A model generated the notes under the pieces. That model worked only from the letters and a program-made list of their open reading frames with translations. It searched no databases and was not told the origin of the DNA. A DNA stretch of 8,511 nt from Bryobacteraceae bacterium (GTDB lineage Bacteria > Acidobacteriota > Terriglobia > Bryobacterales > Bryobacteraceae), in the NCBI GenBank assembly GCA_025350445.1, contig JANXXV010000979.1:1-8511 (forward strand), in the 5' to 3' direction. This document shows, piece after piece, positions 1 through 6,473 of the stretch; position 1 is the stretch's first letter, and the number at the start of each line of letters is the position of its first letter. Both the position numbers and the translations under genes were made by a program.

Positions 1-2202
1 GGCCGCCTGAACGAAAAGCACCTCGAAAATTTCCGCCACGAACTGCGTGAGCACCCTGGCCTGTCGTCCTATCCGCACCCATGGCTCATGCCGGATTTCT
101 GGCAATTCCCCACGGTCTCCATGGGCCTGGGCCCGATCAACGCGCTGTATCAGGCGCGCTTCATGCGCTACCTGGAAAATCGCGGCATCATCCCCGCCAC
201 CAACCGCAAGGTATGGGCCTTCCTGGGCGACGGTGAAACCGATGAGCCCGAATCGCTGGGCGCGCTCACGTTGGGCTCGCGTGAGAAGCTCGACAATCTG
301 ATCTTCGTAGTCAATTGCAACCTTCAGCGTCTGGACGGGCCGGTCCGCGGCAACGGCAGCATTGTCCGCGAGTTGGAAGCCGCTTTCCGCGGCGCAGGCT
401 GGAACGTCATCAAGTGCCTGTGGGGATCGGACTGGGATGAGCTGTTTGCCCGCGATTACGACGGCCTTCTTGTCAAACGGATGCAGGAATGCGTTGACGG
501 CGAATACCAAAACTTCAAAGCGAAGGGCGGCGCCTACGTCCGCAAGGAATTCTTCGGCAAGTACCCGGCACTCCTCGAAATGGTCGCCGATAAGACCGAC
601 GATCAGTTGGAAAAGCTCCGCCGCGGCGGGCATGACCCGCTCAAGGTTTACAACGCCTTCAAGCGCGCCGTGGATCACAAAGGATCCCCGACGGTGATTC
701 TTGCCAAAACCATCAGGGGTTACGGATTAGGCGAAGCCGCCGAAGGCCGCAACGCTACCCATCAACAGAAAAAACTGACCGGGCCGCAAGTGGAATTCTT
801 CTGCAAGCGCTTCGACCTGGAGATGGATGCCGAAAAAATCCAGAAACTCGAATTTTACCGGCCCCCGAAAGGCAGCGTGGAAGCGGAATACATCAAGCAG
901 CGCGCCGAAGCCATGGGCGGCTATTTGCCCAAGCGCGAGCCGAAACACATCACCATCCAGGCGCCCGCGCTGGAAACGTTTGCGGATTCTCTTGCCGGTT
1001 CCGGCGGCCGTGCCGTCTCCACCACCTCCGCCTTCGTAGCCGTCCTGAAGACGTTGCTGAAGAACGCCGAGCTCAAGAAATACATCGTCCCTATTATCCC
1101 GGACGAAGCCCGCACTTTTGGTATGGATTCGCTGTTCAGCCAGATCGGTATCTACGCCAGCCAAGGCCAGCTTTATAAGCCGATTGATCGCGACACCATC
1201 ATGTACTACAAGGAAGCCAAGGACGGGCAGATTCTGGAAGAGGGCATCACGGAAGCCGGCGCCATGGCCAGCTTTACCGCCGCTGGAACCGCGTACGCCA
1301 ACTATGGCGTGCCGATGATTCCGTTCTTCGTCTACTATTCCATGTTCGGCTTTCAGCGCATCGGCGATCTGATCTGGGCCTTCGGCGATTCCCGCGGAAA
1401 GGGCTTCCTGATGGGCGGCACCGCCGGACGCACCACCCTGCTGGGCGAAGGCCTGCAGCACCAGGATGGCCACAGCCAGGTAGCGGCAAGCACGCTTCCC
1501 ACCTGCGCCGCCTACGACCCGGCGTTCGCCTACGAGATCGCAACCATCATCCAGGACGGCATCCGCCGCATGTACCAGGAGAATGAGGATCTCTTCTATT
1601 ACCTGACCGTAGGTAATGAAAATTACGCCCACCCGCCCATGCCCGCCGGTTGCCGGGAAGGCATCTTGAAGGGCATTTACAAGTACTGCGCAGCGGAAGG
1701 GGGCACGGCTGTCGTCAATTTGTTCGGCAGCGGCCCCATCTTCAACGAAGCGCTTCGCGCACAGCGGATTCTGGCCGAAAAATACCAGATCCATGCTGAT
1801 GTCTGGAGCGTGACCAGCTACAACGAACTGCGCCGCAATGCGCTGGAAGTGGAACGCTGGAACCGTCTGCACCCGGCCGACCCTCAAAAAGCGCCCTACC
1901 TTCTTGAAGCCCTTAAAGGCACCGAGGCACCCATCATTGCCGCCACCGATTTCATGAAAGTGGTGTCCGATCAACTGGCGCCGTGGCTACCAGGCCGCTT
2001 AACCAGTCTCGGGACCGATGGCTACGGACGCAGCGATAACCGCGAGCACCTCCGGCGCCACTTTGAGAACGACGCCGAATCCATCGCGGCAGCGGCGCTT
2101 TCCCGGCTGGCGCGGGACGGCAAGTTCGACCCCGCCGCGGCGCAACGGGCAATTCTCGACCTGGGTCTGGACCCGGAGCAGAAGGACGCCCAGCGCGCCT
2201 AG
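1..2202 (+). CDS. aceE: Pyruvate dehydrogenase E1 component, homodimeric type (5'-truncated by window edge)
   Basis: E1 of the pyruvate dehydrogenase complex: thiamine-diphosphate (ThDP)-dependent decarboxylation of pyruvate and reductive acetylation of the E2 lipoyl group, in the cytoplasm. The frame is open from base 1 (GRLNEKHLENFR...), so the gene begins outside the window; 733 residues are present, against about 890 for the E. coli protein, so roughly 155 N-terminal residues are missing. In window residue numbers, the ThDP/Mg motif is GDGETDEPE at 76-84 with its partner NCN at 105-107. The mobile active-site loop GRNATHQQKK has its His at 254 (equivalent to E. coli His407). ILEEGITE carries the cofactor-activating Glu at 414 (equivalent to Glu571). 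GEGLQHQDGHS lies at 482-492, and the C-terminal domain ends with LGTDGYGRSDNRE. All expected catalytic elements in this part are intact. The next gene is convergent, so E2 (aceF) and E3 (lpd) are not immediately downstream. Family assignment is very secure. Confidence 0.97.
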   Translation, partial: GRLNEKHLENFRHELREHPGLSSYPHPWLMPDFWQFPTVSMGLGPINALYQARFMRYLENRGIIPATNRKVWAFLGDGETDEPESLGALTLGSREKLDNLIFVVNCNLQRLDGPVRGNGSIVRELEAAFRGAGWNVIKCLWGSDWDELFARDYDGLLVKRMQECVDGEYQNFKAKGGAYVRKEFFGKYPALLEMVADKTDDQLEKLRRGGHDPLKVYNAFKRAVDHKGSPTVILAKTIRGYGLGEAAEGRNATHQQKKLTGPQVEFFCKRFDLEMDAEKIQKLEFYRPPKGSVEAEYIKQRAEAMGGYLPKREPKHITIQAPALETFADSLAGSGGRAVSTTSAFVAVLKTLLKNAELKKYIVPIIPDEARTFGMDSLFSQIGIYASQGQLYKPIDRDTIMYYKEAKDGQILEEGITEAGAMASFTAAGTAYANYGVPMIPFFVYYSMFGFQRIGDLIWAFGDSRGKGFLMGGTAGRTTLLGEGLQHQDGHSQVAASTLPTCAAYDPAFAYEIATIIQDGIRRMYQENEDLFYYLTVGNENYAHPPMPAGCREGILKGIYKYCAAEGGTAVVNLFGSGPIFNEALRAQRILAEKYQIHADVWSVTSYNELRRNALEVERWNRLHPADPQKAPYLLEALKGTEAPIIAATDFMKVVSDQLAPWLPGRLTSLGTDGYGRSDNREHLRRHFENDAESIAAAALSRLARDGKFDPAAAQRAILDLGLDPEQKDAQRA

Positions 2203-2312
2203 GTTATGCCAGGGCAGGGAAGCTACAGCCGGTATGGAGTTTTGCGGCTCGATTGCTTTCGAGCGGGCCGTCGCGGCGCAGGGCGGTTTGTGGCGTAAGC
2301 AAGGCTCTTGGG
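2203..2312. other. Intergenic gap between convergent genes
   Basis: 110 bases separate the aceE stop (2200-2202) from the stop of the minus-strand repeat protein (2313-2315). No open frame of note and no RNA gene was recognised. There is no classical stem plus T-run terminator for either direction; the only local structure is the short hairpin listed at 2247-2264. Both transcripts must end here or in the neighbouring gene's 3' end. Confidence 0.6.
2247..2264. repeat. Short inverted repeat in the convergent gap, possible weak terminator
   Basis: GCTCGA (2247-2252) and TCGAGC (2259-2264) form a perfect 6-bp stem with a 6-base loop. It sits between two convergent stops, where a bidirectional terminator would be expected. 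No T-run follows on either strand and the stem is short, so a termination role is only a possibility. Confidence 0.3.
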
Positions 2313-5132
2313 CTATTGAATCGGACGAGCACGGAAGAGCACATGGCGATCTAGGACATCAATCGCCATGAAATAGATTGTGCCATCGTCGCGAATATCG
2401 AAGTTTGTGTAACGCAAGAGCTGGTTCTCAACCTTTGTAAGGTCGTTCGTGAAACTGACCATCGCCGAGCCGTTTTGATTCTTGAGCACCAGACCCGCGC
2501 CCGGTGGGATATTCACGTTCATTAGTATGTCGCCGTTGTTATTTACGTCGAAGCCTATGATGTTATTCGGCAGTTGCCCGTTGGGCAATTTGTCATCGCG
2601 GGTGAAAATCGGCGTCCAGTTGCCGTTGTTGTATTCGGCCAGCGTGGCGCCGCCGCCGAACATGGCAAACGCCGCGAAAATCCGTCCCGCCGCAGTCTTC
2701 AAACCAATCACGGATGCGACTAGAATGTTACCAATGGTAGTGCGGGTGGCGGTGGCCATTTCTACCCAGCGGCCATCCTGAAACAAGTAAGTTCCAGTTA
2801 GTCCGTTGCGGAAGCGCAGAGTGGCCGCCACCCTGCCGTTGGCATCCAGTATCACATCGTTCCAACCAGTGACAATGTCAACACCCTCCACACTAAGTGC
2901 GTACGCAGGGTTCGTGCTGTTACCCGTTAAGAGCGTCAACTTGCCGTTCTGAAGTAGATACATGCGGCTATATCCCTTGTCGCAGCCGCCCGCGAACACA
3001 AGCGCGCCGGAGTCGTTGGCGGCAAGAATGCTTGGAACGTAAAGCGTGGTTCCGTCATCCACCTTTAGGTTAAACTTCAAGACCTCCTGCATCGATCCGT
3101 TGACGACTTTGTAGATTCCGTAATTAGGAAAGTAGAAGCCGTAGGGATTTACCGACACATACAAATCGCCATTTGGAGACCGGCGAACGTTCGACGTGTA
3201 CGCGCCAAAAAAATCCACGCCTGGATCCACACGCTCCCCGGATGTGAGCGTCGGAGTGAGGCCCGCATCGGTAAACTCAGCGAGATTCCCCTGGTTGGCC
3301 CCCACAAAGAGGTACGGATTACCCGTCTTTGAACCTTGCGCAAAATCGGTGAAACTTACGTTCGCGGTGAAAGGAAGCTGGTTCCCCGATTCGAAGAGCA
3401 GGGTGTTCGAGGAACCCACCTGCATCACCATAAACGGATGCGTCTTCGTGCGCACAACCGCCGTCACTTGCCCGTCGGGAGTCATGGTGGCACTATCCAC
3501 CGCCAAGACCGGCTCACCATTGACAAGACTATTGTTCAGCAGAACCGGCTTCACGGAATTGTCCGGTCCCCAAATGTAAAGACCCCATCCGCGGGGTTGG
3601 ATGTTGCCGTAGAATAGCAGCCCGACACCCGGCTGGGCCCAATTGATAGCGCTGATAGACGGTGTCTGCAAAACTTTCGGTTGTACGGATGTGTCGCCAC
3701 CGGGATAGTGAAGTATCAGCGGCGCGCCGGATTTAGGGAACACGGAGACCGCCAGGCCGCCCGATGGAGCGACAAGGAACACCGGGTACGCCGCCCCAAC
3801 GAAAGAAGAAATGGTAAAGTTTCCAATCGCGTCGCCCAAGCCGATCACCCTGGTTGGCGGATCGAAATCCCGCTGCTGGAAAATGGCGCTCATTCCGGTG
3901 GAGTCGGTCGCACGGAAGAAGGTGGTACCGTCCCGAGCGATGCCGAAATCGTTTTCGAGATTCAGGTTGCCGCTCATGCCCGGGAGGCCGTCGGACAGGG
4001 CGATGGTGAGGTTGATATCGCCTGAGCGTTCCGCGCGAAACAGACCCGAACGCGTGACCGTCTCGCCCGTGTTCCGATAGTTGGCCCTGAACACTACTTG
4101 ACCGCTGTCGTTGAGAGAGCTGCGGGTGATGAAAAAGTTGTTGATAAAGTCCATGCCGCGAATGGACTCGCCCTCAAGCGCAATGTACCGGGTTCCATTC
4201 TTCGACGAAATCGCCAGGGCCGGCGCATTGAACCAGACGATCTGCCTGACCAGGACTTCCCCGTTCCCATTCATGGAAAGATAAGTGTCAAAATCGCAAA
4301 CGAATCCATTCGAATTAGCGGTGGGCGTCCCAGCCGAGTAAAGCAGATTGAGCGTGCCGCCGTCGTATTGCACAATCCCGCTTGAGGCGTTGTCGAACCC
4401 GCCGTTAAACGCAAGTTGTCCTTGATCGTTGCCGACAAGTAGCGTTCGCTTCGCCTTCAATGACGGGCTGGTGATCTGCGTACTGGTAGCGAGAAGCTGG
4501 CTGATGGCGTAAGGATACCTGATCTTGATTTCCAAATCGGCCATGGCGTCAAGTTGATTTACAAAATCGAACTCACCGCGATTGTAGATATAAAAAGCGT
4601 GCACGCGAAAGTTGCCGGCGGCAAGAGCTTTGACCAATCCGCCACGCACACTCACCGCTACACTGGGATCTCCAAGCGCCGTAAGCACATCCCAATTAAA
4701 AGTCACCCCTGGAATCTCTTTGCCTTTGGAATCAAGTGCGAGTGCTTTATACTGCGCCTGGTCGCCGACGAAAAGGCTCTGCACCGCGGGAGTCAACACC
4801 AGCTTGGATGGCAGCACTTGAATACGGATACTGGTCTGCACCTGGAATCCGGCGCTGATCTGCGCGAAGCCCAACGTTTTCGCCGTCACGGTGCCTAGCG
4901 GGTCAACGCTAAGTACGTCCGGATTGGACGAGGTCCACAGTATGGAATCTCCGGTTCTCACACTTCCGTTCGCGTCCCGAATCACGGCCGTTAACTGCAT
5001 CTGGTCGGAACAGAACATGCGCACCGAAGGAGCGGAAAGATTAATCGAGGCGGGTGGACCCGGAGGAACAGTTTGCGCATGCAACAGCAGGCTTAATCCA
5101 AAACAGGCAACCAGATTCCCGATCCGTCTCAT
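2313..5132 (-). CDS. Secreted protein with two bacterial Ig-like domains and NxxGxxxF tandem repeats
   Basis: A 939-residue protein of unknown function. It starts with a Sec signal peptide (MRRIGNLVACFGLSLLLHAQ, cleavage probably after AQ at 19-20). Two Ig-like, Big_2-type domains follow at about 28-107 and 109-205; the first shows the usual L-T-A-V, W-T-S-S-N-P-x-V-L-S-V and G-T-V-T-A blocks. Residues 235-921 carry about a dozen degenerate N/D-x-x-G-x-x-x-F units, for example NDQGQLAF, NDSGQVVF, NDSGALVF and NNNGDILM. These resemble the 'choice-of-anchor tandem repeat NxxGxxxF' proteins and suggest a beta-propeller or other all-beta fold. No C-terminal anchor, PEP-CTERM or membrane helix is seen; the protein ends RARPIQ. 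The ATG at 5132 is chosen over the upstream ATG at 5300 because it begins the signal peptide, has a GGAAG-type ribosome site, and forms a 4-base ATGA overlap with the DUF1501 stop. It is the last gene of the operon. A binding or scaffold role is inference. Confidence 0.85.
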   Translation of the reverse strand: MRRIGNLVACFGLSLLLHAQTVPPGPPASINLSAPSVRMFCSDQMQLTAVIRDANGSVRTGDSILWTSSNPDVLSVDPLGTVTAKTLGFAQISAGFQVQTSIRIQVLPSKLVLTPAVQSLFVGDQAQYKALALDSKGKEIPGVTFNWDVLTALGDPSVAVSVRGGLVKALAAGNFRVHAFYIYNRGEFDFVNQLDAMADLEIKIRYPYAISQLLATSTQITSPSLKAKRTLLVGNDQGQLAFNGGFDNASSGIVQYDGGTLNLLYSAGTPTANSNGFVCDFDTYLSMNGNGEVLVRQIVWFNAPALAISSKNGTRYIALEGESIRGMDFINNFFITRSSLNDSGQVVFRANYRNTGETVTRSGLFRAERSGDINLTIALSDGLPGMSGNLNLENDFGIARDGTTFFRATDSTGMSAIFQQRDFDPPTRVIGLGDAIGNFTISSFVGAAYPVFLVAPSGGLAVSVFPKSGAPLILHYPGGDTSVQPKVLQTPSISAINWAQPGVGLLFYGNIQPRGWGLYIWGPDNSVKPVLLNNSLVNGEPVLAVDSATMTPDGQVTAVVRTKTHPFMVMQVGSSNTLLFESGNQLPFTANVSFTDFAQGSKTGNPYLFVGANQGNLAEFTDAGLTPTLTSGERVDPGVDFFGAYTSNVRRSPNGDLYVSVNPYGFYFPNYGIYKVVNGSMQEVLKFNLKVDDGTTLYVPSILAANDSGALVFAGGCDKGYSRMYLLQNGKLTLLTGNSTNPAYALSVEGVDIVTGWNDVILDANGRVAATLRFRNGLTGTYLFQDGRWVEMATATRTTIGNILVASVIGLKTAAGRIFAAFAMFGGGATLAEYNNGNWTPIFTRDDKLPNGQLPNNIIGFDVNNNGDILMNVNIPPGAGLVLKNQNGSAMVSFTNDLTKVENQLLRYTNFDIRDDGTIYFMAIDVLDRHVLFRARPIQ
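2342..2370. repeat. 9-bp perfect inverted repeat in the 3' end of the repeat-protein gene
   Basis: CATGGCGAT (2342-2350) is the exact reverse complement of ATCGCCATG (2362-2370), with an 11-base spacer. It lies within the last 60 bases of the minus-strand gene, coding FMAIDVLDRH. No T-run follows. It could form an mRNA 3' hairpin or help stop read-through from aceE, but it may also be a chance product of the codons used. Confidence 0.5.
2370..4430 (-). other. NxxGxxxF tandem-repeat region of the secreted protein
   Basis: This segment encodes residues 235-921. Repeat cores seen by eye start at residues 235, 288, 341, 399, 455, 551, 652, 706, 763, 813, 865 and 914, mostly 45-60 residues apart with two wider gaps (455-551 and 551-652) where a degenerate copy may hide (for example around 497-509). 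Each core is a polar turn (N/D-x-x-G or D-D-G) followed by a hydrophobic strand, and several are followed by a short 'LFRA / YLFQDG / LYKV' strand pair. The repetition is at protein level only; no DNA-level tandem repeat is evident, so the copies are old. Confidence 0.7.
4518..5051 (-). other. Tandem Ig-like (Big_2-type) domain region of the repeat protein
   Basis: This segment encodes residues 28-205. Domain 1 (about 28-107) begins INLSAPSVRMF and has the pattern LTAVIRDANG, WTSSNPDVLSV, GTVTAKTLG and ends in a strand before VLPS. Domain 2 (about 109-205) begins KLVLTPAVQSLFVGDQ and has YKALALDSKGKEI, FNWDV, VKALAAGNFRVHAF. Domain 2 diverges in its second half, with an insertion around YIYNRGEFDFVNQLD. 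Such domains usually act as stalks or carbohydrate/protein-binding modules on secreted proteins. Confidence 0.7.
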
Positions 5133-5147
5133 CCAAAGACTTCTTCC
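5129..5147 (-). promoter_or_regulatory. Ribosome binding site and ATGA stop-start overlap
   Basis: On the minus strand the TGA of the DUF1501 gene (5129-5131) overlaps the ATG of the repeat-protein gene (5130-5132) as ATGA. A purine-rich site, GGAAGAAG (5140-5147), lies 7 bases before the ATG, inside the DUF1501 coding end. This decides the start of the repeat protein and points to translational coupling between the two genes. Confidence 0.75.
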
Positions 5148-6460
5148 ACCGGCACGTAAAAGCCGCTGGAGCCCAGGGGCACGTACTCGAAGCGGCGGCC
5201 AGAAGGCGTGTCGGTAATAGATTTCGTCCAGTTGATTCCAAGTGCCGAGTAGATCGTTGCGGTGATGTCTTCCATCTTGACCGGACGGTCGCCGGTCCAA
5301 CCGGGTGTTACGATTTGGGCTGCAAAGTTGTCCGTCTCGCCAATGGTTCTTCCTCCCTGCACACCCCCGCCCAGCATGACCACCGACATGGCATCTTTGT
5401 GATGATCACGGCCGCCGCGCGCGTTCAGATCGCCGGGCGTTCTTCCGAACTCCCCCATAATCACGATCAGCGTGGAGTTGAAGTCGCCTGATTGCTTGAG
5501 GTCGGCAACCAGCGCACCCACGGCGCGGTCCAAATCGCCGGCCAGTTGGTAGATGTTGGGCGCGTAGCTACGGTCAAACATGTTCTGATGTGTATCCCAG
5601 CCTCCCTGGACTACGCTGGTGAAAACGGTTCCCGTCTTGGACTGCACGGCATTCCGCGCGATGATGCAGCCCCGGCCCACCTGCGTATCCCCGTATCGCC
5701 CGGCATCATCGGACGTATAGCGAAAGACGGCGGCGATCTTCGGGGTATACATCATTTTCTTCGCGGCATCGAAGTACGACGACTGCGCGGAAACTCCGTC
5801 ATCGGAGAACATGGACCGGACGGGTGCATCCAAGGCTCGCAGCAGCTTGAACTTCTCCTCAAATCGAGCCTGGCTATTGGGACCGTAGAAGTTATGTTCC
5901 AGCGTGTTTATGCCAGTCGGGCTAATGCCGGGAGACAGCGGCTCAAACTGTCCACCCAGGAATTTCGCCCCTTGGAGATTAGAACTGTTCAACGACAGGA
6001 ACGGCGGAAGCAGGCCGGTGGCGCCGCGTTCCAGCCCGATGACCGAGCCAATATGGGGAATTTCGGCGGCGAAAGCCGGGTTGGACGGATGCGAGGTCTG
6101 CAGATAGAACTGCCCGCGATCGTGCGCCGCTTCCCAACTGCTGACCGATCGCAGAATCGACATATCCCTGGCAATCTTCGACATCTCCGGAAACAGCGTC
6201 TGCGACAGTGCGAAGCCCCCGCCGGTCTGCTGAATTTTGGCGTCCGGCGGATTCCATGGACCTTCCTTGACGTCAAATGTATCGATGTGACTGGGAGCGC
6301 CCTGCAGGTTAATGAAGATGCAGTTTCGCGCGGTCTTGCGCATCGTCACATTCGATGCGGCGATCTGCGCGTCGCCGCGTCCGGCCAGCGTGGCGAAGGC
6401 GGCAAACCCGGCCGCGCCCCGAAGCAAGTCCCGCCTGCGCAGTTGAGTAGGTTCTTTCAT
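5129..6460 (-). CDS. DUF1501 family secreted protein (alkaline phosphatase-like fold)
   Basis: A 443-residue member of DUF1501, a family of the alkaline phosphatase/sulfatase-like superfamily without an established reaction. The N-terminus LRRRDLLRGAAGFAAFATLA (7-26) is a twin-arginine-like leader, so Tat export of a folded, perhaps metal-loaded protein is likely. Family hallmarks are all present: NLQGAPSHIDTFD (51-63), with candidate metal ligands His58 and Asp60; QGGWDTHQNMFD (285-296); MGEFGRTP (335-342); GGRDHHKDAMSVVMLGGGVQGG (349-370); and the C-terminal PVKMEDITATIYSALGI (393-409). Length is typical. The start at 6460 is preferred over the ATG at 6514 because the longer form would bury the Tat motif and overlap the upstream gene; a GAGG site (6470-6473) lies 9 bases ahead. 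It sits 11 bases after the DUF1549/DUF1553 gene and overlaps the next gene by 4 bases. Family assignment is secure; substrate is unknown. Confidence 0.93.
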   Translation of the reverse strand: MKEPTQLRRRDLLRGAAGFAAFATLAGRGDAQIAASNVTMRKTARNCIFINLQGAPSHIDTFDVKEGPWNPPDAKIQQTGGGFALSQTLFPEMSKIARDMSILRSVSSWEAAHDRGQFYLQTSHPSNPAFAAEIPHIGSVIGLERGATGLLPPFLSLNSSNLQGAKFLGGQFEPLSPGISPTGINTLEHNFYGPNSQARFEEKFKLLRALDAPVRSMFSDDGVSAQSSYFDAAKKMMYTPKIAAVFRYTSDDAGRYGDTQVGRGCIIARNAVQSKTGTVFTSVVQGGWDTHQNMFDRSYAPNIYQLAGDLDRAVGALVADLKQSGDFNSTLIVIMGEFGRTPGDLNARGGRDHHKDAMSVVMLGGGVQGGRTIGETDNFAAQIVTPGWTGDRPVKMEDITATIYSALGINWTKSITDTPSGRRFEYVPLGSSGFYVPVEEVFG

Positions 6461-6469
6461 CGCCCGATA

Positions 6470-6473
6470 CCTC
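6470..6473 (-). promoter_or_regulatory. Ribosome binding site of the DUF1501 gene
   Basis: GAGG on the minus strand, 9 bases before the ATG at 6460. It overlaps the TGA stop of the upstream gene (6472-6474), so the two cistrons are packed tightly. This supports the shorter start of the DUF1501 gene, which places the twin-arginine motif at the N-terminus. Confidence 0.55.

Noticed and set aside
727..1974. Long minus-strand open frame (415 codons) antisense to aceE
   Set aside because: It lies entirely opposite well-conserved aceE sequence, and its translation has no recognisable domain. Long antisense frames are common opposite GC-rich genes.
5103..5114. Possible lipobox LVAC (residues 7-10) in the repeat protein
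   Set aside because: The Cys comes before the main hydrophobic stretch, leaving too short an n- and h-region for a lipoprotein signal; cleavage after AQ at residue 20 fits better.
5133..5300. 56-residue N-terminal extension of the repeat protein starting at ATG 5300
   Set aside because: It would overlap the conserved end of DUF1501, has Arg/His-rich composition, and would bury the signal peptide that begins at 5132.
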